Under the pieces are notes generated by a model. That model saw only the letters and a program-made list of their open reading frames with translations. It was not told the DNA's origin and made no database searches. The position numbers were made by a program, and so were the translations under genes. Below are positions 13,583 to 20,219 of a stretch of DNA of 20,345 nucleotides, in pieces. The number at the start of each line of letters is the position of its first letter. Positions within the stretch are counted from its first letter, which is position 1. Source of the stretch: DATDAH01 sp036525535 (GTDB lineage: Bacteria; Actinomycetota; Acidimicrobiia; Acidimicrobiales; DATDAH01); the NCBI GenBank assembly GCA_036525535.1, contig DATDAH010000025.1, forward strand, positions 1-20,345. The letters run 5' to 3'.

Positions 13583-13864
13583 GACCACCGTGGCTCCCGT
13601 CGCCACGGGGGCGACGGCGCAGCGATCGGCGATGTCGGCCACGAACGCCTGGAAGGCCGGAACGTCCTGCAACGAGTCGGGTTCGTCGACGTCGTGCTCG
13701 ATCGCGACGTGGATGAAGCTCACGCCGTCCTCCAGGCGGAAGACCTTGTAGGTGAAGCCCTCTGGCGCGCGCTCCTCCAGCTCGGCGAACACCGCTTCGA
13801 TCAGCTGTTGGTTCTCGTCGGCCCGGTCCGGCTTGGCCTCGTAGCGCACCACGGTCGTCGTCAT
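13568..13864 (-). CDS. ABM-like (antibiotic biosynthesis monooxygenase fold) small protein
   Basis: Protein of 98 residues of the dimeric alpha+beta barrel type. MTTTVVRYEAKPDRADENQQ is a typical first strand and helix, followed by LIEAVFAELEERAPEGFTYKV, FRLEDGVSFIHVAIEH and a second helix from FQAFVADIADRC. Members include quinol monooxygenases, haem-degrading enzymes and many small proteins of unknown role. Start: ATG at 13864 with GGGAG upstream. Its promoter must lie in the 177-bp region shared with the divergent DUF664 gene. It converges on the lipoprotein gene across the strong hairpin. Fold-level assignment only; no haem or flavin ligand can be picked out. Confidence 0.8.
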   Translation of the reverse strand: MTTTVVRYEAKPDRADENQQLIEAVFAELEERAPEGFTYKVFRLEDGVSFIHVAIEHDVDEPDSLQDVPAFQAFVADIADRCAVAPVATGATVVGGFR

Positions 13865-14041
13865 CGTCTACTCCCAGTCCGCGGCCCGGTGGCTCGCTCT
13901 CCCCTTCGACTGCTCTCACCGCTGCAACTCATCGGTGGCCGGACCACCGCCCGTCGCCGGCCGTGGGGTCCGGATATCCCGGCGCGTCGAGGGGTTCGGG
14001 GAACCACACTGGTCCGACCCCGCCGACGGAGGAGTTCCGGG
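13865..14041. promoter_or_regulatory. Divergent promoter region with several palindromes
   Basis: This 177-bp stretch between two divergent genes holds CGGTGG-CCGGA-CCACCG (13933-13949, perfect six-pair stem), the palindrome GGATATCC (13972-13979) and GGTTC-GGG-GAACC (13993-14005). GGAGGAG at 14028-14034 is the ribosome binding site of the plus-strand gene. The palindromes could be operators or mRNA hairpins. No -10/-35 pair is clear. Confidence 0.35.
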
Positions 14042-14557
14042 ATGGTCGACGACCTCGAAGACCCCCGCCGCCAGGAGCCCCCGTACGTCCTCGGCGAGCG
14101 GGACATGCTCGAGGCATGGCTCGAGTTCCACCGCACGACGTTGGTGCTCAAGTGCGAGGGGATCGACGCCGCCGCCCGCAAACGCCGTCCGGTACCCACC
14201 TCCCTCCTCTCGCTGCACGGCCTGGTCCGCCACATGGCCGAGGTGGAGCGCAACTGGTTCCACCGGGTGCTCCTGGAGGAGCCGGAAACCCCCTTCCTCT
14301 GGGCCGACCCGGGGATCGACGACGTCGAGCTGATCGTCGACGACGCCGACTGGTCGGCCGACCTCACCGCTTTCGAGACGCAGTGCGAGGTCAGCCGTGA
14401 GAACGCCGCGGCCCACGACCTCGATGACACCGGGCTCCGACGGGGCGAGGCCGTGTCCCTGCGGTGGATCTACAACCACATGATCGAGGAGTACGCCCGC
14501 CACAACGGCCATGCCGACCTGCTGCGCGAATTGGTGGACGGCACCGTCGGCTGGTGA
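14042..14557 (+). CDS. DinB-superfamily protein (DUF664, mini-DinB)
   Basis: Protein of 171 residues forming a four-helix bundle of the DinB/DUF664 family, common in actinomycetes. Family relatives include mycothiol- and bacillithiol-dependent metal enzymes; DUF664 members are mostly uncharacterised. Diagnostic segments are LHGLVRHMAEVERNWFHRVL (59-78) and IYNHMIEEYARHNGHADLLR (143-162); His64, His154 and His157 are the likely metal ligands. Start: ATG at 14042 with an ideal GGAGGAG seven bases upstream. The frame is open back to 13436, but that part is not family-like and overlaps the lipoprotein and ABM-like genes. The next gene (dihydrofolate-reductase-like) follows after 73 bases on the same strand. 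The stop codon lies in the loop of a 5-bp stem (14546-14550 with 14558-14562). Confidence 0.88.
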   Translation: MVDDLEDPRRQEPPYVLGERDMLEAWLEFHRTTLVLKCEGIDAAARKRRPVPTSLLSLHGLVRHMAEVERNWFHRVLLEEPETPFLWADPGIDDVELIVDDADWSADLTAFETQCEVSRENAAAHDLDDTGLRRGEAVSLRWIYNHMIEEYARHNGHADLLRELVDGTVGW

Positions 14558-14630
14558 CCGGCTGCGGGACCGATGAGGCTCGTCTCCGGGGCAGGTCCAA
14601 GCTCCGGCACGACGAAGCGAGGAGCGGACC

Positions 14631-15221
14631 ATGAGCAAGGTGATCGCCGACATCACGATGTCGCTGGACGGGTTCGTCACCGGACCCGACCCCGGGCCGG
14701 AGCAGGGGCTCGGCCGGGGCGGTGAGCCGCTGCACGCCTGGGTGATGGCCGGCGACAGCGATGTCGACGCGGACGTGTTGCGGGAGAGTGTCGAGGACAC
14801 GGGCGCGGTGATCCTCGGTCGGAACCTCTTCGACGTGGTCGACGCCCCCGACGGGTGGAGCGAGGACATGGGCTACGGCGCCGAGCACGCGGCCCAGCCG
14901 CCGATGTTCGTCGTCACCCACGAAGCACCCGACGACGTGCGCCTGGCCTCCCTCTTCACCATTGTCACCGAAGGGCTCGAGGCGGCGGTGCAGGCCGCTC
15001 GGGCGGCCGCCGGCGACAAGAACGTGTACGCCATGGGTGGGGCCGACGTGATCCGCCAGCTCCTCGCCCTCGGTCTTGTCGACCAGCTCCAACTGCACCT
15101 CTCGCCGGTGCTGCTCGGCGCCGGGACCCGCCTCTTCGACGGCGGCGAGCCCACCCAGCTCGAGCAGGTCGACGTCCGGGTGTCCCCGCACGCCACCCAC
15201 CTCACCTACGTCCCGGCCTGA
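14631..15221 (+). CDS. Dihydrofolate-reductase-family protein (RibD C-terminal domain type)
   Basis: Protein of 196 residues, the stand-alone form of the RibD C-terminal/dihydrofolate-reductase-like fold, an NADPH-dependent reductase fold whose stand-alone members are mostly uncharacterised. The start SKVIADITMSLDGFVTGPD is the classical signature, followed by GAVILGRNLFD, VVTHE, a nucleotide-binding KNVYAMGGADVIRQLL and DQLQLHLSPVLLGAGTRLFD near the end. Start: ATG at 14631 preceded by GAGGAG. It is probably neither true folate DHFR nor RibD: no deaminase domain and no riboflavin genes nearby. Its stop codon sits in the loop of a seven-pair stem-loop. Confidence 0.92.
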   Translation: MSKVIADITMSLDGFVTGPDPGPEQGLGRGGEPLHAWVMAGDSDVDADVLRESVEDTGAVILGRNLFDVVDAPDGWSEDMGYGAEHAAQPPMFVVTHEAPDDVRLASLFTIVTEGLEAAVQAARAAAGDKNVYAMGGADVIRQLLALGLVDQLQLHLSPVLLGAGTRLFDGGEPTQLEQVDVRVSPHATHLTYVPA

Positions 15222-15231
15222 ACGGCACGGG
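15212..15231 (+). terminator. Stem-loop with stop codon of the DHFR-like gene in its loop
   Basis: CCCG-GCC (15212-15218) pairs with GGC-A-CGGG (15224-15231), seven pairs with one bulged A; the five-base loop TGAAC begins with the stop codon (15219-15221). Compact and GC-rich, no T-run. Candidate transcript-end structure at a convergent junction. Confidence 0.42.
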
Positions 15232-15282
15232 CCGCCTCGGTGGCTCGACGACGGTGCCGCGAGGACACCCCCGACGGCTGAA

Positions 15283-15300
15283 CCGTCCCGTCAGGGACGG
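15283..15300. terminator. Perfect 7-bp stem-loop with GNAT stop codon in its loop
   Basis: CCGTCCC (15283-15289) pairs with GGGACGG (15294-15300) around the four-base loop GTCA, which contains the complemented stop codon of the acetyltransferase (15291-15293). Being symmetrical, it could end transcripts from both convergent genes. No T-run. Confidence 0.48.
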
Positions 15301-15845
15301 GGCAGGCGGTAGAGGACATGGCGCCGGATCGGGTGGCCGAGTGGGACGTTCGGATGGTCGAAGTCGTCGCCGGGGTCACGGGTCATGCCCAGCTTCTCCA
15401 TGACCCGGCGGGACCGGCTGTTGCCGACCGAGGTCATGGAGACGATCTCGTCGAGGCCGACCCGTTCGAAGCCATCGGCCACGGCCGTCCGGGCTGCCTC
15501 CGTGGCGTACCCCGACCCCCACGCGTGCTGGGCCAACCGCCAACCGACCTCGACCGCCGGCGTGAACGGGGCGTCGAAGGTGGCCGGCCACAGGCCGACG
15601 AACCCGGCGAAGCGCCCGGTCTCGGTGACCTCGACGGCCCACAGGCCGTAGCCCTCGCGGTCGAAGTGGTCCTCGACCCGATCGACCAGGTCGTCGCTCT
15701 CGGCCCGCGTCGGACAGGAGACGAAGTGCTCCATGACCACCGGGTCGGCGTTGAGGTCGGCGAACGGGTCCCGGTCCTCGGGGCGCCATCGGCGGAGCAG
15801 TAGCCGGTTGGTCCGCAGCTCGGAGGGCGTCGGGCTCATCGTCAC
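15291..15845 (-). CDS. GNAT acetyltransferase (RimJ/RimL-like)
   Basis: Acetyl-CoA-dependent N-acetyltransferase of 184 residues, Acetyltransf_3 type. The order is typical: ELRTNRLLLRRWRPEDRDPF at the start, GLWAVEVTETGRFAGFVGLW (strands 3-4), VEVGWRLAQHAWGSGYATEA with the Q-x-x-x-G-x-G/A CoA-binding loop (WGSGYA), then IVSMTSVGNSRSRRVMEKLGM, characteristic of the RimJ/RimL group. These proteins acetylate ribosomal-protein N-termini, other proteins or small amines; the substrate here is unknown. Start: GTG at 15845 or ATG at 15839; neither has a clear Shine-Dalgarno. Its promoter shares a 43-bp divergent gap with the VOC gene. Confidence 0.93.
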   Translation of the reverse strand: MTMSPTPSELRTNRLLLRRWRPEDRDPFADLNADPVVMEHFVSCPTRAESDDLVDRVEDHFDREGYGLWAVEVTETGRFAGFVGLWPATFDAPFTPAVEVGWRLAQHAWGSGYATEAARTAVADGFERVGLDEIVSMTSVGNSRSRRVMEKLGMTRDPGDDFDHPNVPLGHPIRRHVLYRLPRP

Positions 15846-15888
15846 GATCTTGGCTGACGCCGGCGGCGGCAGAGGCCATGATTCGCGG

Positions 15889-16260
15889 ATGCTCGATCAC
15901 CTGTCCATCCAGTGCGCCGACGTCGAGGCCAGCGCCGCGTTCTACGACACCGTCCTGGCCACCGTCGGCGGACAGCGCATCCTCGACTTCGGCGAGGTCA
16001 TCGGTTACGGCGTGCCCCCCATGCCCGACTTCTGGCTCGGACCGCGCAGCACGGGCGAGGGCTTTCGGGAGTCCCACATCGCCTTCACCGCCCCCGACCG
16101 GGCGGCGGTCGACGCCTTCCTGGCGGCGGGCCGGTCGGCGGGAGCCGAGGTCCTCCACGAAGCCCGGGTCTGGCCCGAGTACCACCCCGACTACTACGGC
16201 GCCTTCCTCCGCGACCCCGACGGCAACAACGTGGAAGCCGTGTGCCACAGCCCAGGGTGA
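15889..16260 (+). CDS. VOC-family protein (glyoxalase/dioxygenase fold)
   Basis: Protein of 123 residues of the vicinal oxygen chelate fold, which binds a divalent metal in glyoxalases, ring-cleavage dioxygenases, epimerases and resistance proteins. It starts MLDHLSIQCADVEASAAFY and has ESHIAFTAPDRAAVDAFL in the second module and YGAFLRDPDGNNVEAVCH at the end. Candidate metal ligands are His4, His63 and Glu116. Start: ATG at 15889; no good ribosome binding site is close, so translation may be leaderless. Its stop overlaps the start of the racemase-like gene (GTGA), so the two are translationally coupled. Methylmalonyl-CoA epimerases share this fold, so a role beside a CoA racemase is tempting, but at 123 residues it resembles the general glyoxalase-like group more. 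Confidence 0.87.
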   Translation: MLDHLSIQCADVEASAAFYDTVLATVGGQRILDFGEVIGYGVPPMPDFWLGPRSTGEGFRESHIAFTAPDRAAVDAFLAAGRSAGAEVLHEARVWPEYHPDYYGAFLRDPDGNNVEAVCHSPG

Positions 16261-17408
16261 CCGCCGCTGGGGTGAACGGGGGGCCGTTGGCCGGGGTGCG
16301 GGTGCTGGAACTGGCGGGGTTGGGGGCGCTGCCGTACGGGTCCCTGCGGCTGGCGGACATGGGGGCCGAGGTCATCCGTGTCGAACGGACGGCGGATGTG
16401 CCCGACGAGCCGGTGGCCAAGCCGCGCAGTGCCTGGGACCGGGGTCGACGGTCGGTCGCCGTGGACCTGAAGACGCCGGACGGCGTGGCGACCGTGCTCC
16501 GGCTGGCCGAGACGGCGGACGTGTTCCTGGAGGCCTTCCGGCCCGGCGTGGCCGAGCGGCTGGGCGTCGGGCCGGACGACGTCCTCGGGCGCAACCCGCG
16601 GATCGTCTACGGCCGGCTCACGGGATGGGGCCAGGACGGGCCGCTGGCCTCGACCGCCGGCCACTCGCTCAACTACGAGGCGGTCACCGGGGTCATCCGG
16701 GCCATCGGCCGGCCGGAGGTACCGCCGTCGACGGCGCTCCAACTCCTGGGCGACTTCGCCGGCGGGGGCCTGTCCCTGGCGTACGGCGTGGTCTGCGCCC
16801 TGCTCGAGGTCCAGCGCTCGGGCCGGGGTCAGGTGGTCGACACGGCGATGGTCGACGGCGTGGCGTCACTGGCGTCGGTCTTCTACTCGATGGCCGCCTC
16901 CGGGTTCCACGCCCCCGAGCGGGGGTCGAACCTGTTCGACGGCGGGGCGCCGTTCTACGCCGTCTACGAGTGCGCCGACGGCGGCTGGGTGTCGGTCGCC
17001 CCCATCGAGCCCCACTTCTACGCCCTGTTGCTCGACGGCCTCGGCCTCACCGGTGCGGAACTGCCCGACCAGTACGACCAGACCCGCTGGCCCGAGCTCC
17101 GGGGCCGGCTGGCGGAGGTGTTCCTGACCCGGACTCGGGACCAGTGGATGGCGGTGTTCGACGGCACCGATGCCTGCGTGGCTCCCGTCCTCGACTTCAC
17201 CGAGGCCCGTGACCACCCCCAGATGGCCCATCGCCTGTTCCCCGACGGCGGCACCGAGGTCCCGCCGGTGCCCCGACTGTCGGTGACCCCCGGCCAGGCC
17301 GGGGCGTCGCCGGACTGGCCCGGCTGCGACACCGATGCCGTCCTGGTCGAGTCCGGCTTCACGGGCGAGGAGATCGCCGACCTCCGGGACATCGGCGCCA
17401 TCCGCTGA
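16257..17408 (+). CDS. CaiB/BaiF family CoA enzyme, probable alpha-methylacyl-CoA racemase
   Basis: Family III CoA-transferase fold, 383 residues. It fits the racemase branch, which interconverts (2R)- and (2S)-2-methylacyl-CoA so that branched fatty acids and sterol side chains can enter beta-oxidation. Evidence: the N-terminal GVRVLELAGLGALPYGSLRL and LADMGAEVIRVER, AGHSLNYEAVTG with His136, GDFAGGGLSLAYG with Asp166, and VAPIEPHFYA with Glu251. These match mycobacterial MCR His126, Asp156 and Glu241 with a constant offset of ten. Start: GTG at 16257 overlapping the VOC stop by four bases; GTG at 16272 is possible. The cupin gene follows after 29 bases. A CoA-transferase role is less likely given the three conserved racemase residues. 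Confidence 0.9.
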   Translation: MTAAGVNGGPLAGVRVLELAGLGALPYGSLRLADMGAEVIRVERTADVPDEPVAKPRSAWDRGRRSVAVDLKTPDGVATVLRLAETADVFLEAFRPGVAERLGVGPDDVLGRNPRIVYGRLTGWGQDGPLASTAGHSLNYEAVTGVIRAIGRPEVPPSTALQLLGDFAGGGLSLAYGVVCALLEVQRSGRGQVVDTAMVDGVASLASVFYSMAASGFHAPERGSNLFDGGAPFYAVYECADGGWVSVAPIEPHFYALLLDGLGLTGAELPDQYDQTRWPELRGRLAEVFLTRTRDQWMAVFDGTDACVAPVLDFTEARDHPQMAHRLFPDGGTEVPPVPRLSVTPGQAGASPDWPGCDTDAVLVESGFTGEEIADLRDIGAIR

Positions 17409-17437
17409 GCTCGAGCGCCGTCGGTAGTCTCGGGTCC

Positions 17438-17818
17438 ATGGACCGCCCCATCCCGAAGTCGATCGACGAGGCGTTCGCCGGTGTGAACTTCCTGGCCGAG
17501 CGGACCCCGGAGAGCCAGGACGAGGCGTTCTCGGCCCGGGTCGCCCCGTACCGTGACGGGGGCGTCTTCGTCTCCCACTACGCCGGGAACTCCGAGTGGG
17601 AGCGCCATCCGGTCGGGGACGAGATCGTGGCCGTCGTCGACGGGGCGACGACCGTGTTCCTGCTCATCGACGGCGACGAGGTCGCCCAGGCGATGGGTCC
17701 GGGCGAGCTCGTGGTCGTGCCCCAGGACACCTGGCACCGGTTCGAGACGCCGGACGGCGTGAAGGTCGTGTCCGTGACGCCGCAGCCGACGGACCATCAG
17801 GTCGACCGGCCCGACTGA
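17438..17818 (+). CDS. Small cupin-domain protein
   Basis: Single-domain cupin of 126 residues, a beta-barrel fold that usually holds a metal. Cupin motif 1 is represented by ERHPVGDEIVAVVDG and motif 2 by PGELVVVPQDTWHRFETP, with His, Glu and the second His as likely ligands. Such small cupins act as isomerases, dioxygenases, sugar-binding domains or sensors; nothing here picks one. Start: ATG at 17438, with no strong Shine-Dalgarno. It follows the racemase-like gene by 29 bases on the same strand and probably belongs to its operon. It converges on the sulfatase, separated by ten bases. Confidence 0.88.
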   Translation: MDRPIPKSIDEAFAGVNFLAERTPESQDEAFSARVAPYRDGGVFVSHYAGNSEWERHPVGDEIVAVVDGATTVFLLIDGDEVAQAMGPGELVVVPQDTWHRFETPDGVKVVSVTPQPTDHQVDRPD

Positions 17819-17824
17819 CGTCGG
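17811..17824. terminator. Stem-loop with cupin stop codon in its loop
   Basis: CCGAC (17811-17815) pairs with GTCGG (17820-17824); the loop TGAC begins with the cupin stop codon (17816-17818). It lies five bases past the stop of the convergent sulfatase gene (17829-17831), so it could serve both. Five pairs, no T-run. Confidence 0.35.
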
Positions 17825-17828
17825 CGGG

Positions 17829-20117
17829 CTACTCGAACTTGGCGCCCATCTCCTTGAGCACGTCCTTCCAGCGCCAGGCGGAGTCGGGCGCGAGCGCGCC
17901 GGGCTCGTAGCGGACGTGGTGCAGCCTGCCGGTGAACGGGAAGGTCCCGTCGGCCTGGTAGATCTCCCAGGACACGGGGGAGCGCCGGTCTCGGCCCACG
18001 TCGATGCCCTCGAACGGCGACATCGGGAACAGCATGCGGTAGCCGGTGTCCGAGTCCCGTGACGTGCCGTCGACGGTCAAGGTCACGTCCCAGGTGAAGC
18101 CGCCCGGGGCCTTGACGACCGCGGCCAGTTGGACTGCGCCGGTCCCGACCGGTCCTCCTTCGAGCCGTCGCACCACTCCCTTGCCGTCGTTGTGGAGCCA
18201 CCACAGCCGCCCGTCGTCGACGTACAGGCCGTAGCCCCCGCCTTGGTCGCCGTGGGCGACGAGCCAACCCCGGTCGCCCTCGGCGAGGTCGACCGACGCC
18301 GTGACGGTGAAGTCCCGCATGTTGATCAGCTCGAGGGAGCGCCAGCGCTCGAGCGTCGGCGTGCCCGGGCAGATCGTCACCGGTTCGCTGAACACCAGAG
18401 ACCGCTCCGGGCGCTGGACGAACTTGAGGTTGCTGCCCTCGTCCAGGGGATAGATCTGCTCGGCGTGGGCCGCCGCCTCCCACGCCGCGGCCAGCTCCGC
18501 CACCTTCTGCGGGCGCTCGGCGGCCAGGTCCCGGAGCTCGGTCGGGTCCGTCGTCAGGTCGTAGAGCTGCCACTCGGCGTCGTCGATCGGCGTCATCGGC
18601 ACGTGGCGGGTGACCACCTCCCAGCCGTCCCGGTAGAAGCCCCGATGGCCGACCATCTCGTAGACCTGTTCGGTCCGCGTCGACGGGTGCTCGGCGTCGG
18701 CCAGCGTGGCCGCGAACGTCGTCCCGGCCATCGGGATGAGCGGGCGGCCGTGGCGCTCGGTCGGTGCCTCCACCCGGGTCAGGTCCAGGAGCGTGGGCAG
18801 CAGGTCGACGACGTGGGCGTACTGACGCCGCAGCTCGCCCCGGGCGGCCAGGCGCTCGGGCCAGGACAGGACGAAGGGCACCGAGTGGCCCCCGGCGTGG
18901 GTGTTGATCTTGTAGAGCCGGAAGGGCGTGTTCGAAGCCATGGCCCAGCCCCGGGGGTAGTGGGGCATGGTCTGGGGCCCGCCCAGCAGATCCATCCGGG
19001 GGAGGTCGGCGTCGACGTCGGGCTGGCCCAGGAGGTGGACGAAGTAGCCGCTGGTCCCGGCCTCCTCACCCTCCCGGGAGGCGCCGTTGTCGGAGGTGAA
19101 GACGACGATCGTGTTGTCCAGCTCGTCCAGCTCGGCCAGGCCGTCGAGCAGCCGCCCGATGCTCTGGTCGAGGCCGTCGACCATGCCCGCGTAGACCTCC
19201 ATGTGTCGGGCGAACAGGCCCTTCTCGGGCTCCGCCAGCTCGTCCCAGGGGCGGACGTCGTCGCCCTCCTCGGTGTTGCGGGGCGCCAGCTCGGTGCCCT
19301 CGGTGACGATCCCCAGCTCCTGCTGACGCGAGAAGCGCCGGGCCCGCACCTCGTCCCAGCCCGCGGCGTACGCACCCCGGTAGCGCTCGATGTCGCCGGC
19401 CTTCGCGTGCAGCGGGGCGTGGCAGGCGGGGTGGGCCAGGTAGGTGAACCATGGCTTGCGGGGATGGCTGGCCCGCAGCTCCTTCCACCAGGCGAGGCAG
19501 CGGTCCGTGAGGTCGTCGGTCAGGTAGTACCCGTCGGGGTAGCGGTCGACCTCGACCACCTGGTTGTCGCTCATCAGGCGGTGGGGGTGGTGCAGGTTCG
19601 TGAACCCGTCGAGGATCCCGTAGAAGCGCTCGAAGCCCTTCTGGCAGGGCCACGATCGCTGGGCGCCGGCGGCGTTGAGGTCGGAGTCCTTGGCCAGATG
19701 CCACTTGCCGGCCATGAACGTCGCCCAGCCCGCATCCCGGTAGATCTCCGCCGCGGTCGCGGCGTGCTCGGTCAGCTCCATGGCGTAGCCGGGGTAGCCG
19801 GGGTCCGAGTGGGCGACGTGGCCGACCCCGGCCCGGTGGCTGTTCAGCCCGGTGAGCAGGGCCGACCGGGTCGGCGAGCACATCGGGGTGACGTGGAAGT
19901 TCGTGTAGCGGACGCCCCGCTCCGCCAGGGCGTCAACGTTCGGGGTGCGGATCTCGCCGCCATAGCAGCCGAGATCCGAGTAGCCGAGGTCGTCGATGAG
20001 GATGACCAGCACGTTGGGCGAGCCCTCGGGCGCCTCCACCCGCGGCGGCCACCACGGATCCGACCCCGCGACCGTCCGCCCGACCCGTCCCTCGAATCCC
20101 TGATAGGGGTCAGTCAC
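17829..20117 (-). CDS. Arylsulfatase (type I, formylglycine-dependent)
   Basis: Sulfatase of 762 residues that would hydrolyse sulfate esters. Metal-binding Asp42-Asp43 lie in NVLVILIDDLGYSDLG, and the formylglycine motif is CSPTRSALLTG with Cys80, which must be converted to formylglycine by an FGE enzyme not encoded here. Lys138 and His140 are in MAGKWHLA, and Asp343-Asn344 in FTSDNGA. The spacing from the first Asp to the Cys (38) equals that of the Pseudomonas enzyme. Residues 550-762 form a beta-rich C-terminal domain. Overall length matches mycobacterial AtsA/AtsD-type enzymes (about 790). No signal peptide is visible, so it is probably cytoplasmic, acting on imported sulfate esters. Start: GTG at 20117 with a weak ribosome binding site. 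Monocistronic or after the SDR gene (102-bp gap). Confidence 0.94.
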   Translation of the reverse strand: MTDPYQGFEGRVGRTVAGSDPWWPPRVEAPEGSPNVLVILIDDLGYSDLGCYGGEIRTPNVDALAERGVRYTNFHVTPMCSPTRSALLTGLNSHRAGVGHVAHSDPGYPGYAMELTEHAATAAEIYRDAGWATFMAGKWHLAKDSDLNAAGAQRSWPCQKGFERFYGILDGFTNLHHPHRLMSDNQVVEVDRYPDGYYLTDDLTDRCLAWWKELRASHPRKPWFTYLAHPACHAPLHAKAGDIERYRGAYAAGWDEVRARRFSRQQELGIVTEGTELAPRNTEEGDDVRPWDELAEPEKGLFARHMEVYAGMVDGLDQSIGRLLDGLAELDELDNTIVVFTSDNGASREGEEAGTSGYFVHLLGQPDVDADLPRMDLLGGPQTMPHYPRGWAMASNTPFRLYKINTHAGGHSVPFVLSWPERLAARGELRRQYAHVVDLLPTLLDLTRVEAPTERHGRPLIPMAGTTFAATLADAEHPSTRTEQVYEMVGHRGFYRDGWEVVTRHVPMTPIDDAEWQLYDLTTDPTELRDLAAERPQKVAELAAAWEAAAHAEQIYPLDEGSNLKFVQRPERSLVFSEPVTICPGTPTLERWRSLELINMRDFTVTASVDLAEGDRGWLVAHGDQGGGYGLYVDDGRLWWLHNDGKGVVRRLEGGPVGTGAVQLAAVVKAPGGFTWDVTLTVDGTSRDSDTGYRMLFPMSPFEGIDVGRDRRSPVSWEIYQADGTFPFTGRLHHVRYEPGALAPDSAWRWKDVLKEMGAKFE

Positions 20118-20219
20118 GGCCGCCCAGCCGTGGGCGAGGCTGCGCAGCGGAGCGGAGCAGCGGGCGAGACGGAACCCGATCGGCGAAGCCGGCGGAGCGG
20201 AGGCGGAGCAATGTGACGA
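20118..20219. other. Intergenic region with repeat, between SDR and sulfatase genes
   Basis: 102 bases between the SDR stop and the sulfatase start. It holds copy 2 of the 37-bp repeat, the palindrome GCTGCGCAGC (20140-20149) and several GGAGC/GCAGC units able to pair. A promoter for the sulfatase should be here if it is transcribed separately; none is recognisable. Confidence 0.4.
20178..20214 (-). repeat. 37-bp exact dispersed repeat, copy 2
   Basis: Same 37 bases and same orientation as 8275-8311. It begins five bases past the SDR gene's complemented stop codon (20220-20222). In both copies a module starting AGGCTGCG lies 31-41 bases further on; in this copy it is expanded with extra GGAGC units (20137-20162). 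Each minus-strand transcript would carry CCTCC, the anti-Shine-Dalgarno sequence, in its 3' untranslated part. Confidence 0.75.

Noticed and set aside
13436..14041. Long N-terminal extension of the DUF664 frame
   Set aside because: It overlaps the lipoprotein and ABM-like genes, lacks family similarity, and an ideal GGAGGAG precedes the ATG at 14042.
566..15845. A single biosynthetic gene cluster built from the P450s, sulfotransferase, ABM-like and acetyltransferase genes
   Set aside because: The genes are in several oppositely oriented units with housekeeping-like transporter genes between, and no core synthase is present.
17393..17420. CGGCGC/GCGCCG pair around the racemase stop codon
   Set aside because: The 16-base loop and competing inner pairings (GAGCTC) make it unconvincing as a separate structure.
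18129..20216. 695-codon plus-strand frame opposite the arylsulfatase
   Set aside because: Shadow frame; the minus strand has the formylglycine and metal motifs.
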